In this document: positions 16,192-22,619 of the stretch, piece after piece
Position numbering within the stretch: the stretch's first letter is position 1
How the letters are laid out: each line of letters begins with the position of its first letter
NCBI GenBank assembly: GCA_964370965.1
Contig: CAYJLW010000065.1
Location: forward strand, 1 to 23,812
DNA: 23,812 nucleotides
Direction of reading: 5' to 3'
Origin: CAYJLW01 sp964370965
Lineage (GTDB): Bacteria > Actinomycetota > Acidimicrobiia > UBA2766
Program-made: the position numbers and the translations under genes
Notes under the pieces: model-generated
Told to the model about the DNA's origin: nothing
Databases searched by the model: none
The model's input: only the letters and a program-made list of their open reading frames with translations

Positions 16192-17592
16192 TCAGTCTCC
16201 CGCTCCGAGGTAGCCGTAGTACCGGCCCATCCAGTATGCGGTCAGGTAGTCGGCGCCGGCGTTGACGGTCCTCTCCCGCTCGTTCCAGACGTCGCAGGTG
16301 ACCTCGTAGGGGGAGTGCGACCAGAGCCAGCCGGCCGGGCAGCGCTCGTCGACGGGGCGGGGCGCGATCGTGCGCTCGTCGAACCAGATCGGGATGCTGG
16401 GGATGAGCTGCTTCAGCCAGAGGTTGAGGTTGTGCAGCGTGACGGAGAGCGGGTCGAGGGGCATCTCGGGGAGGTACACGGTCTCGTGGCGGTTCGGGGC
16501 GTCGTTGAACAACGCCAGCGAGGCGGCGTCGTCGGCCACCGTGGCCGGGTCGGGGGCGCCCCGCAACGCCATCCAGATGTAGTCGAAGTAGACGTTGTGC
16601 GTGTTCGCGGTGAGGGCGACGAGGCGGTCCTCGTAGATGTCGAACGTGAACTGGCGACGACCGGGGTCGGGTTCCAGGCGCAGGAGCGGGTAGTAGATCT
16701 CGACGGCGTTGCTGAACGCGTAGTACTGCGTGTAGAGGTTGAACACGTGGATGGCCTCCAGCGTGTTCACGAGCGCCCAGACCCAGGCGTCCTTGGCGTA
16801 GGCCTGGGCGTAGACGGGGTCGCCGGTGACGTGGGCGGCGACCAGGAGCCAGGCCATGCGCATGGAGCTCTGCACCATGCCGGCGCCGGTGACGCGGCCG
16901 TCCCGCTCGATGATCCGCCATTGGTCGGCGCGGAGCTGGTCGATCACGCGGCGGACGTCGGCGGCGATCATCGCCCGCATGTCGGGATCGTCGACGAGGT
17001 CGTACGCGATGTAGTTGCCGAAGAAGTACCCGATGTACATGTCACGGCTGGTGTCGCCCCTCCACCACGAGCCGGCGTAGGGGCCGCTCTCGATGAGGTG
17101 GCAGTCGTCCACGAGGTCGCAGGTCTGTGACTCCCAGGGGAAGGGATGGACGTTGAAGGGCGGGGTGTCGGGCGCCACGTAACGGGCGATGTAAGCCGTA
17201 CCCTCCCGGCCTGGGGCGACCTCCGCGGCCTTCGTGTAGTCGGTCGCCGCGAGGTGGTGGTGGAGGGCGGTGGCGGAGCGGACTGCGTTCGCCTTCGCCA
17301 CCGGGTCGCCGGTGGCGGCGTAGCGGAACGCCTGGGAGGCGAGGTACTCCCCGGTGTAGCCCGTGGAGTCGCCGTAGTTCACGTAGGCGACGACGTTGAA
17401 GTCCGACGGGGTCTCCGTGAAGAGGTCGACGTTGCCCCCGTAGCCCGGGGTGTGGTGGTCGCGATACCAGGTGTCGTAGGCGTCCGCCTTGGCGCCCAGC
17501 GGGCCGAGGGGATCCGCCAGGGCGGCCGATCGGGTGCTCGCCAGGACGAGCAGGGACGAGATGACGACGACGAGGGCCCGCTTGCGCCTCAC
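16192..17592 (-). CDS. Secreted, probably alpha-helical protein of unknown function
   Basis: 466 residues. I choose the GTG at 17592 because GGGAGG sits seven nt upstream; a TTG five codons earlier is inside the ribosome binding site. VRRKRALVVVISSLLVLAST with AALADP near residue 24 is a signal peptide. The mature protein is rich in aromatic residues (many W, Y, F) with regularly spaced helices (e.g. GEYLASQAFRYAATGDPVAKANAVRSA, MRMAWLLVAAHVTGDPVYAQAYAKDAW). The helix-turn-helix pattern with a GDP or GDPVxA loop repeated resembles alpha/alpha-toroid enzymes acting on sugars or polymers. Cysteine pairs (CDLVDDC, and two near the C-terminus) fit export. No catalytic motif is certain, so the enzyme class is only a suggestion. 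The palindrome at 17618-17650 lies just upstream, so the TetR gene before it may control it. Confidence 0.8.
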   Translation of the reverse strand: MRRKRALVVVISSLLVLASTRSAALADPLGPLGAKADAYDTWYRDHHTPGYGGNVDLFTETPSDFNVVAYVNYGDSTGYTGEYLASQAFRYAATGDPVAKANAVRSATALHHHLAATDYTKAAEVAPGREGTAYIARYVAPDTPPFNVHPFPWESQTCDLVDDCHLIESGPYAGSWWRGDTSRDMYIGYFFGNYIAYDLVDDPDMRAMIAADVRRVIDQLRADQWRIIERDGRVTGAGMVQSSMRMAWLLVAAHVTGDPVYAQAYAKDAWVWALVNTLEAIHVFNLYTQYYAFSNAVEIYYPLLRLEPDPGRRQFTFDIYEDRLVALTANTHNVYFDYIWMALRGAPDPATVADDAASLALFNDAPNRHETVYLPEMPLDPLSVTLHNLNLWLKQLIPSIPIWFDERTIAPRPVDERCPAGWLWSHSPYEVTCDVWNERERTVNAGADYLTAYWMGRYYGYLGAGD

Positions 17593-17617
17593 GATGAGAC
17601 CTCCCAAGAACTCAGAG

Positions 17618-17650
17618 TACGCGCTCGTACTCTAGGAGTACGAGCGCGTA
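17618..17650. promoter_or_regulatory. 33-bp inverted repeat, candidate TetR operator over a -10 box
   Basis: TACGCGCTCGTACTC (17618-17632), a 3-nt spacer and its exact reverse complement (17636-17650) form a perfect 15-bp dyad. GAGTACG half-sites also pair in a second, overlapping dyad (AGAGTACG-CGCT-CGTACTCT, 17614-17633). On the minus strand the centre reads TAGAGT (17629-17634), a plausible -10 hexamer placing the transcript start about 30 nt before the GTG at 17592. A repressor bound here would block that promoter. The TetR gene is the next one upstream. Confidence 0.65.
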
Positions 17651-17719
17651 TCCACCACCTTAGCGAGACCTCGGGCGCCTGTCCAGGAGTGCGCCGACCC
17701 GGGACCGCTCGGGAGATCT

Positions 17720-17744
17720 GGCCGACCCGCCGAGCAGGTCGGCC
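17720..17744 (-). terminator. Hairpin downstream of the TetR gene
   Basis: GGCCGACC and GGTCGGCC form a perfect 8-bp stem with a 9-nt loop, starting 42 nt past the TetR stop codon on the minus strand. It would separate the TetR transcript from the 466-residue gene. No U-tract follows, as is common in high-GC genomes. Confidence 0.5.
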
Positions 17745-17786
17745 GCTTGCGAACGTCGCGGTGCCGGCGCCCGGGCGGGCGTGCTC

Positions 17787-18467
17787 CTAGCGGTCGTCCG
17801 AGGGCTGGGGCCGGTCACGGAGGGCCGTCATCGCGAGGCTGAGCGCCTCCTGCATGGCGATGGGGATGTCGTCGTTGTCGACGAGCTCGCCCACGGTGCC
17901 CTCGCGCACGTACCCGCACACCCAGAGGTAGACCGCGCCGGCGGTGGCGAGGTCGGCGTGGCGGTACTGCACGGGCCGGCGGAGCCCGGCGTCCACGATG
18001 CGCGCCATGTCGGCCCCGATGCTCGCCGCCAGCATGTCGAGCATCCCCCAGAGCATCGCCACGGCCCGGCTGCTGCCTCCGATGACGTCGGCGAGCAACA
18101 GGGATGCGAAGTCCTCGTGCTCGGCGAGGAAGCGGAACGCCCCACGGATCGCCTCATGCGTGCGCTCCTGGAAGGGGACGTCGTCGCTTTGCAGGGCATC
18201 GGCGACGGCGTTCCCGAGCCCGTCCACGAGAACCTGCATGCAGGCGACGAGACAGTCCTCCCGATCCGCGAAGTGCGCGTAGAACGTCGTCCGCGACACC
18301 CGGGCGGTGGCCACGATGTCGGCCACGGTCGTGGCGGCGTAGCCCTTGGCCGAGAAGTGCGCCAGTGCCGCCTTCATGAGGCGCTCGCGTTGCTCCTCGG
18401 GGGAGAAGCGCGGCCGACGCACCCGCGGAGAACGACCCGCCTTCGATTCCGTCGTTCGTAGTGTCAC
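17787..18467 (-). CDS. TetR/AcrR-family transcriptional regulator
   Basis: 226 residues, GTG start at 18467 with a modest AGG eight nt upstream, TAG stop. After a basic lead (about 1-22) the TetR DNA-binding domain covers about 25-70: RERLMKAALAHFSAKGYAATTV, then the helix-turn-helix VADIVATARVSRTTFYAHFADRED, matching the family signature closely. The C-terminal two thirds form a helical ligand-binding and dimerisation domain with several methionines and aromatics; the ligand cannot be guessed. The downstream gene's promoter carries a strong palindrome (17618-17650), the likely target. The MaoC gene lies 106 bp upstream on the same strand, so control of acyl-CoA metabolism is an alternative. 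Confidence 0.92.
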   Translation of the reverse strand: MTLRTTESKAGRSPRVRRPRFSPEEQRERLMKAALAHFSAKGYAATTVADIVATARVSRTTFYAHFADREDCLVACMQVLVDGLGNAVADALQSDDVPFQERTHEAIRGAFRFLAEHEDFASLLLADVIGGSSRAVAMLWGMLDMLAASIGADMARIVDAGLRRPVQYRHADLATAGAVYLWVCGYVREGTVGELVDNDDIPIAMQEALSLAMTALRDRPQPSDDR

Positions 18468-18491
18468 GCCACCAACCTGTCGGGTCGCCGG

Positions 18492-18497
18492 ACTCTA
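18492..18497 (-). promoter_or_regulatory. Possible -10 box of the TetR gene
   Basis: TAGAGT on the minus strand lies 24 nt upstream of the TetR GTG start. It is the same hexamer as at the centre of the 17618-17650 palindrome. No recognisable -35 box is found 17 bp further up, so this is tentative. Confidence 0.3.
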
Positions 18498-18573
18498 CCG
18501 CCTGCGCACGCCGGCGCCGGGTGCGGATGCGCCGGGTCGCCCCGCCTGTACACCGGCGCTCAGTACGGACGCC

Positions 18574-19083
18574 TCACCCGGGGTGGCGCCGGGGCACGAG
18601 CACCTTGCGGACGAACTCGCAGACGTTCTCGCCCCGCTGGTTCGTGCCGATGCTGCGCACCCTCACGATGCCCCGGTCGTCCTTGGACCTCGACGGCGTC
18701 TTGTCGAGCACTTCCGTCTGGGCGTAGATGGTGTCGCCGTGGAAGGTGGGGGCGGCGTGCCTCAGGTTCTCGATCTCGAGGTTGGCGATCGCCTTGCCCG
18801 ACACGTCAGGCACGCTCATCCCGAGCACCACCGAGTACACGAGGTTCCCCACGACGACGTTCCGGCCGAACTGCGTGGCGTGTTCGGCGTAGTTCGCGTC
18901 GAGGTGGAGCGGGTGATGGTTCATCGTGACGAGGCAGAAGAGGTGGTCGTCGTACTCCGTGATCGTCTTCCCGGGCCAGTGCTTGTACACGTCGCCCACC
19001 TCGAAATCCTCGAAGTAGCGGCCGAACCGCCCGGACGTCCCCTTGTCGCCGTCCTCGGGCAGCGGCAGGTAGGCCTCGCTCAC
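18574..19083 (-). CDS. MaoC-like hot-dog hydratase, candidate mesaconyl-CoA hydratase
   Basis: 169 residues, GTG start at 19083 with AAGGAG five nt upstream. One hot-dog domain: GRYFEDFEVGDVYKHWPGKTITEYD opening, then TMNHHPLHLDANYA (54-66). The classical MaoC motif D-x-N-P-x-H is here N55-H-H57-P-L-H60. From memory, this TMN..PLH variant also occurs in the itaconyl-/mesaconyl-CoA hydratase branch, so it is probably a family feature rather than a lost active site. The end (HGDTIYAQTEVLDKTPSRSKDDRGIVRVR) also fits that branch. With the dehydrogenase and lyase genes at 20952-23563 it would supply the hydration of mesaconyl-CoA to methylmalyl-CoA. It is much shorter than the roughly 340-residue proteobacterial mesaconyl-CoA hydratase. 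General MaoC hydratase is certain; the specific substrate is inferred. Confidence 0.85.
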   Translation of the reverse strand: MSEAYLPLPEDGDKGTSGRFGRYFEDFEVGDVYKHWPGKTITEYDDHLFCLVTMNHHPLHLDANYAEHATQFGRNVVVGNLVYSVVLGMSVPDVSGKAIANLEIENLRHAAPTFHGDTIYAQTEVLDKTPSRSKDDRGIVRVRSIGTNQRGENVCEFVRKVLVPRRHPG

Positions 19084-19145
19084 ACGATCTCCTTCGTTGC
19101 GATCCGCCGCCTAGTCAAGCGGCCCCGGTCGCCTGTGTGCCAGCC

Positions 19146-19172
19146 GTCCCCCGGGCCGGGGACCGCTACCTT
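19146..19172 (+). promoter_or_regulatory. Leaderless-type promoter of the OsmC gene with an inverted repeat
   Basis: TACCTT (19167-19172), a TANNNT -10 box, is followed by exactly six nt and then the ATG at 19179, so transcription would start at the start codon. No ribosome binding site is present. GTCCCC-CGGGCC-GGGGAC (19146-19163), an inverted repeat with 6-bp arms, occupies the spacer just upstream of the -10 box, where a repressor would act. Confidence 0.5.
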
Positions 19173-19178
19173 CGCCCC

Positions 19179-19646
19179 ATGTCGGAACGAGTGCACCGCT
19201 ACGAGACAACCACGACCTGGGCAGGCTCCACTGCTGAGGGCTACGAGGGCTACGACCGCGCCCACACGGCCGCCGTCGCCGGCGTCCCGGGGGCTCTCGC
19301 CATGACGGCGGACCCGTCCTTCCGGGGAGACCCGGCGAAGCTGAACCCCGAGGCACTCCTGCTGGCGGCGGCGTCGTCCTGCCAGCTCCTCACGTTCCTC
19401 GCCGTCGCCGCCAAGTCCCGAGTGGACGTCGTCGCCTACGAAGACACCGCCACGGCCGTCATGCCCGAGACCGAACGGCCCGTGCGCATCACGGCGATCA
19501 CGCTCCGCCCCCGGATCACCGTCGCCGGCGACGTCGACGAAGACCGCGTGCGGCACCTCGTCGAGGTCGCCCACAAGGCCTGCTTCATCGCCAACTCGGT
19601 CTCCGCCGAGCTCACGATCGAGCCGGAAGTCGTCAGGGCACAGTGA
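19179..19646 (+). CDS. OsmC-family thiol peroxidase
   Basis: 155 residues, ATG at 19179; an in-frame upstream ATG (19137) would add 14 residues but overlaps the promoter. OsmC/Ohr proteins are dimeric and reduce (organic) hydroperoxides with two cysteines. Both are present: C68 in LLAAASSCQLLTFLAVA and C135 in AHKACFIANSVSAEL. The spacing and flanking residues match the family, and the length is typical. It is convergent with the AhpD-like selenoprotein gene (48 bp between the stops) and divergent from the MaoC gene. Its promoter has the same TANNNT-N6-ATG layout as the selenoprotein gene, so the pair may form one peroxide-defence unit. Confidence 0.92.
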   Translation: MSERVHRYETTTTWAGSTAEGYEGYDRAHTAAVAGVPGALAMTADPSFRGDPAKLNPEALLLAAASSCQLLTFLAVAAKSRVDVVAYEDTATAVMPETERPVRITAITLRPRITVAGDVDEDRVRHLVEVAHKACFIANSVSAELTIEPEVVRAQ

Positions 19647-19694
19647 CGGGGTGCCATCGGAGGACAGGGATCTCCCGCTGCTGCACACACCCCT

Positions 19695-20702
19695 TCAGTC
19701 CTCCAGGAGCCCCGAGTAGTCCACGCCCATCTGGGTGGCCGCGGTGGCGGTGATCTCGTCGAGACGCGTGCCGGTGGCGTCAGCCACGCGGTTCACGCCG
19801 CAGAACGCCGCGGCCACAGCGGCGGCCTGGGCGCAGGCCGGCTCTCCGAGGGCCCCGGAGAGCGCGGTCCGGGCGGCGGCGACGTCCGCGTCGCTCCCCA
19901 CGGCGACGGCGACGGCGAAGTCCCGCAGGGCCTGCGCCGCTGCGGGCTCGACAGGAGGGCCGCTCGCACGGAGCAGCACACTGTGAGACGTCGCTCAGTA
20001 GAAGCAGTCGTTCGCCTCTGACGTGGCGGCGGCAACGAGCTCGACCTCGGGCCGGGTCAGGGCCCCGCCGGGCGCTCCCCTCACGTCCAGCACGTCACCC
20101 ACGTACAGGGCCGACTGCAGCGACGCGAAGACGGCGGACTCCGCGGGCACGAGGGTGAGGGACCGGAGGATGTTCGGCACGAAGCCCTCGCCGGACGAAG
20201 CCGTAGAGACCCAGGCGGTCTCCCGGGAAAGCCCGGTGGGCCGCTCCCGTGTGGGTTGCCCGGCCAGGGCCTGAGGCAGTGCGGGCGGGACAGCCCCGAC
20301 GCCCCGCGCCAGGGAGTCCACGACCACCACGGCGGTGACGACACCCACAAGCTCGACATAGCGTTCCTCGCCCAGAGCGGCGAGGACGCCCTCGCACCAG
20401 CGTGACGTGAGACGGCCCGCGTCGGTCGCGATGCGGTGGACGGCGTCCACGGCGACGGCGGGGAGCGGTCCGGCGGCTCCGTGTTCCCCGGGCACGACGT
20501 ATGGACTCAAGGCGGCCTTCCGCTCCCCGCAGAGCCGACAGTCCCGGGCGGCCCGGGCGGCGGCGGCGACCGCCACGCGCTCGGCGCCTGTCCACCAGGT
20601 GCCGGCGCGCCCGACCGAGGCCCAGGCGGACTCGCAGACGACTCTCGCCGCCTCGGGAACGGCCACCGCCCCGCCGCGGAGGAATCCGCTCCCCGCTTGC
20701 AT
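19695..20702 (-). CDS. AhpD-like selenoprotein with in-frame TGA as selenocysteine (two-domain)
   Basis: 335 residues if the TGA at 19995-19997 is read as selenocysteine (Sec236). ATG at 20702; an in-frame TAG four codons upstream fixes the start. The N-terminal half holds an AhpD-like helix with C55-R-L-C58 (ERVAVAAAARAARDCRLCGERK). The second half has E221, C233, Sec236 and H240, in C-F-Y-U-A-T-S-H. This reproduces the E-x11-C-x2-C-x3-H spacing of AhpD (Glu118, Cys130, Cys133, His137 in the M. tuberculosis enzyme), with Sec replacing the resolving/peroxidatic Cys. After the TGA the same frame continues for 99 codons and ends with VNRVADATGTRLDE, a typical AhpD-like/carboxymuconolactone decarboxylase ending. 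The likely role is thiol/selenol-dependent hydroperoxide reduction. Standard gene calling would split this into a 235-residue protein and a 94-residue fragment. A Cys-to-stop mutation or sequencing error (TGC/TGT to TGA) is the alternative. Confidence 0.85.
19959..19977 (-). promoter_or_regulatory. Bacterial SECIS-like hairpin after the in-frame UGA
   Basis: In the minus-strand mRNA GCUGCUC and GAGCGGC pair over 7 bp (one G-U) around the 5-nt loop CGUGC. Counted from the UGA, the stem begins at nt 18 and the loop at nt 25, with G as the second loop base. This meets the bacterial SECIS model as I know it: apical loop about 16-37 nt after UGA and a G among the first two loop bases. SelB would bind here with Sec-tRNA. 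Confidence 0.7.
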
Positions 20703-20708
20703 CCCGAC

Positions 20709-20714
20709 ACGCTA
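20709..20714 (-). promoter_or_regulatory. -10 box of a leaderless-type promoter for the selenoprotein gene
   Basis: TAGCGT (TANNNT) is followed by exactly six nt (GTCGGG) and then ATG. No good ribosome binding site precedes the ATG. The geometry is identical to that of the OsmC gene, supporting a transcript that begins at the start codon. Confidence 0.45.
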
Positions 20715-20723
20715 CCCGCCCGG

Positions 20724-20827
20724 CCCCCGACACAAGACCGGGCCCCCAACACCGGACCCCAACGCCAAACCGGCCCCCAACGCCAAACCGGCCCCCAACG
20801 CCAAACCGGCCCCCAAGACGAAACTGG
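20724..20827. repeat. 18-bp tandem repeat array (about six degenerate copies)
   Basis: The unit is CCCCCAACGCCAAACCGG. Copies at 20756-20773 (one mismatch), 20774-20791 and 20792-20809 are near-identical. 20724-20741 and 20810-20827 are degenerate, and 20743-20755 is a truncated 13-bp copy. The array lies between the hairpin downstream of mcd and the selenoprotein promoter; its last copy supplies part of the hairpin arm at 20819-20832. It is intergenic, although all frames happen to be open through it. Confidence 0.85.
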
Positions 20828-20870
20828 GCGCGCCACGCGTCAAATGCGACGCGCAGCGCGCCCAGTTTCG
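20819..20870 (-). terminator. Long hairpin downstream of the mcd gene
   Basis: CGAAACTGGGCGCG (20819-20832) pairs perfectly with CGCGCCCAGTTTCG (20857-20870). Inside, CGCGTC (20836-20841) pairs with GACGCG (20848-20853) across a 6-nt loop, with a 3x3 internal bulge: 20 bp in total. It starts 81 nt past the mcd stop codon. It can stop transcription from the mcd side and insulate the selenoprotein gene; it could also be a copy of a dispersed palindromic element. Confidence 0.65.
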
Positions 20871-20879
20871 TTGGAGACA

Positions 20880-20951
20880 CCGGGAAGGGCCAGGGAAAGG
20901 CTCAGGCCAGGGAAGGACAGGGGGAGGGCCACGGTAGGGGCCAGGGAAGGG
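20880..20951 (-). promoter_or_regulatory. C-rich, rut-like stretch after the mcd stop codon
   Basis: On the minus-strand transcript this segment is strongly C-over-G, with TTCCCTGGCC recurring three times (around 20889, 20905 and 20939). C-rich, G-poor RNA before a hairpin resembles a Rho-utilisation site. On the other strand the same DNA is G-rich with GGG runs and might fold into a quadruplex. Both readings are inferences from composition. Confidence 0.35.
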
Positions 20952-22619
20952 TCAGGCGGAACGGAGGGCATCCTCGAGGAGGCGGCGGACGATGACCCGG
21001 AGGGCGAGCGTCTCCTCGGCGCCCTCGAAGATCGACAGCACCCGGGCGTCCACGTAGTAGCGCGACACCGGGTACTCCTCGGCGTAGCCGAAGCCACCGT
21101 GTATCTGCATCGCCTCCCGCGTCACCCACTCCGAGGCCCGGCAGGCGAACATCTTCACCATCGACGCCTCCCGCTGACCGGCGTCACCGCCCCGGGAGAG
21201 GAGACCGGCCACGGCGTAGGTGTACTGGCGACAGCCCTGGATGAGGTACGCCATGCGGGCGAGCTTGGCCTGCGTGAGCTGGTACTCGCCCACCGGCCGG
21301 CCGAACACCCTGCGGTCCTGGGCGTAGGTGACGGCCTCCTCGAAAGCGGCCTGCATGATTCCCACGGCCCGCGCGGCGGTCTGGATACGGCCGTTCGCGA
21401 AGGCGTCCATCTGCATGTAGAAGCCGCGGCCGAGGCCCGCCTCTCCGCCCACGAGGTTCTCCTGGCCTACGAACCAGTTCTCGATCGAGACCTCGAAGCT
21501 GTGCATGCCCCGGTAGCCGATCGTGTCGATCGCATGGCCCTCCATGCGGCCCCCGCCGTCCTGGGTCTCGACGAAGCTGTGGCCGGGATGGGCCTCCTTC
21601 GGGACGATGAAGAGGCTGAGGCCGCGGTGGCCGTCCTCGACCGTGCCCGTACGGACCAGGACCATGAGGACGTCCGCCCGACCTGCCCACGTGCACCACG
21701 TCTTCACCCCGTTGAGAACCCAGCCGGCCCCGTCGGGGGTCCTCTCGGCCCGCACCTTCAGGGACGCCACGTCCGAACCGAAGTCGGGCTCGGTGACGGC
21801 GACGGCGACCATGAGCTCGCCGGACGCGATCCTCGGCAGCCACTCCGTCTTCTGCGCCTCGGTGCCGTAGCCGACGAGCGCCTTGGAGAGGATCTCCGGG
21901 CGGGTGATCAGGGCCCCGCCGAGGCCGAGGCTCGCCCAAGTGAGCTGTTCGGTGGCGACCACCATCGCCATCGTGTGGTCGACGCCCTCCATGGCGTAGC
22001 CGCCGTAGGCCTCCGGGATCGTGAGGCCGAAGCAGCCCAGCTCGGCGACGCCGGCGACGACGTCCTCCGGGACGTCGAGGTTCTCCCGGTGGACGTGCTC
22101 GGCGTGCGGGCGGATGTGCTCCTCGCCGAAACGCTTGAAGGTGTCCGCCAGCATGGCGAACTCCTCATCGAGGTGTGCCGGCCCCCCCCAGCCGCTCGAC
22201 CCCCCTGCGGTGCGGACGGCGACGTCGACCAGGAGAGCGGGGTCGCGTCCGGCGGCGAGGAACGCCTCGACGTCGGGGCCGCCGATGGTCTCGGCGGCGA
22301 GGCCGGCGTCGACGCCGAAGGCCTCCAGGCGTCCGTCGAGCCGGGCGCGCACCTCGGCGACGGCGTCCGCCGCGAACGCGAAGGCGAGGAGTGCCTCGGT
22401 CTCGCCCCGGGCCCCGTAGTCGAGAAAGCGGCGGGCCCCGTCGACGGCGCCGGCGAGATGGGCGAGGTCGTAGCAGACGACCTGGTGCTCGTCCATGAGG
22501 CCCAGGTTGAGCCGACCGTCCTTCGCCGAGCGTTCCGCTGTCGCCCGGCAGGACGCCCCCAGCACGTCGTCGACGGCACCCAGGGCTGCGGCGGCCTGCG
22601 TCAGGTCGGGCGCGCTCAC
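20952..22619 (-). CDS. mcd: (2S)-methylsuccinyl-CoA dehydrogenase-type acyl-CoA dehydrogenase
   Basis: 555 residues. The GTG start at 22619 overlaps the lyase stop codon (GTGA). It oxidises an acyl-CoA with FAD; methylsuccinyl-CoA dehydrogenase gives mesaconyl-CoA in the ethylmalonyl-CoA pathway. Ordinary acyl-CoA dehydrogenases have about 380-400 residues. This one has an N-terminal helical extension of about 170 residues, a hallmark of the Mcd type, followed by the usual domains: FAEEHIRPHA-like start (here FGEEHIRPHAE), LGCFGLTIPEAYGG, the FAD/substrate strand TEPDFGSDVASLKVRA, VLNGVKTWCTWAGRAD, RIQTAARAVGIMQAAFEEA, QIHGGFGYAEEYPVSRYYVDAR, and IFEGAEE with candidate base E532. The GYRGM and NGRIQTAARA stretches are close to the Mcd sequences I recall. 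The adjacent CitE-like lyase supports the assignment. An alternative substrate is possible because ccr and meaA are not in view. Confidence 0.82.
   Translation of the reverse strand: MSAPDLTQAAAALGAVDDVLGASCRATAERSAKDGRLNLGLMDEHQVVCYDLAHLAGAVDGARRFLDYGARGETEALLAFAFAADAVAEVRARLDGRLEAFGVDAGLAAETIGGPDVEAFLAAGRDPALLVDVAVRTAGGSSGWGGPAHLDEEFAMLADTFKRFGEEHIRPHAEHVHRENLDVPEDVVAGVAELGCFGLTIPEAYGGYAMEGVDHTMAMVVATEQLTWASLGLGGALITRPEILSKALVGYGTEAQKTEWLPRIASGELMVAVAVTEPDFGSDVASLKVRAERTPDGAGWVLNGVKTWCTWAGRADVLMVLVRTGTVEDGHRGLSLFIVPKEAHPGHSFVETQDGGGRMEGHAIDTIGYRGMHSFEVSIENWFVGQENLVGGEAGLGRGFYMQMDAFANGRIQTAARAVGIMQAAFEEAVTYAQDRRVFGRPVGEYQLTQAKLARMAYLIQGCRQYTYAVAGLLSRGGDAGQREASMVKMFACRASEWVTREAMQIHGGFGYAEEYPVSRYYVDARVLSIFEGAEETLALRVIVRRLLEDALRSA

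Noticed and set aside
16043..16921. N-terminal extension of the protease frame up to 16921
   Set aside because: It is antisense-like Arg/His-rich sequence overlapping the 466-residue gene; the ATG at 16042 has a ribosome binding site and begins a signal peptide.
17200..17790. Plus-strand 214-codon frame across the TetR/secreted-protein gap
   Set aside because: Crosses the palindrome and hairpin and shows no coding features; minus-strand genes explain the flanks.
19113..19118. TTGACT on the minus strand as a -35 box for the MaoC gene
   Set aside because: No acceptable -10 hexamer lies 16-18 bp downstream of it, so a promoter is not supported.
19080..19688. 202-codon minus-strand frame opposite OsmC
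   Set aside because: OsmC on the plus strand has both catalytic cysteines and the family spacing; the opposite frame is featureless.
19695..19979. Separate 94-residue gene downstream of the AhpD-like ORF
   Set aside because: It has no ribosome binding site of its own, is exactly in frame with the preceding ORF, and completes the AhpD-like fold; better read as the part after selenocysteine.
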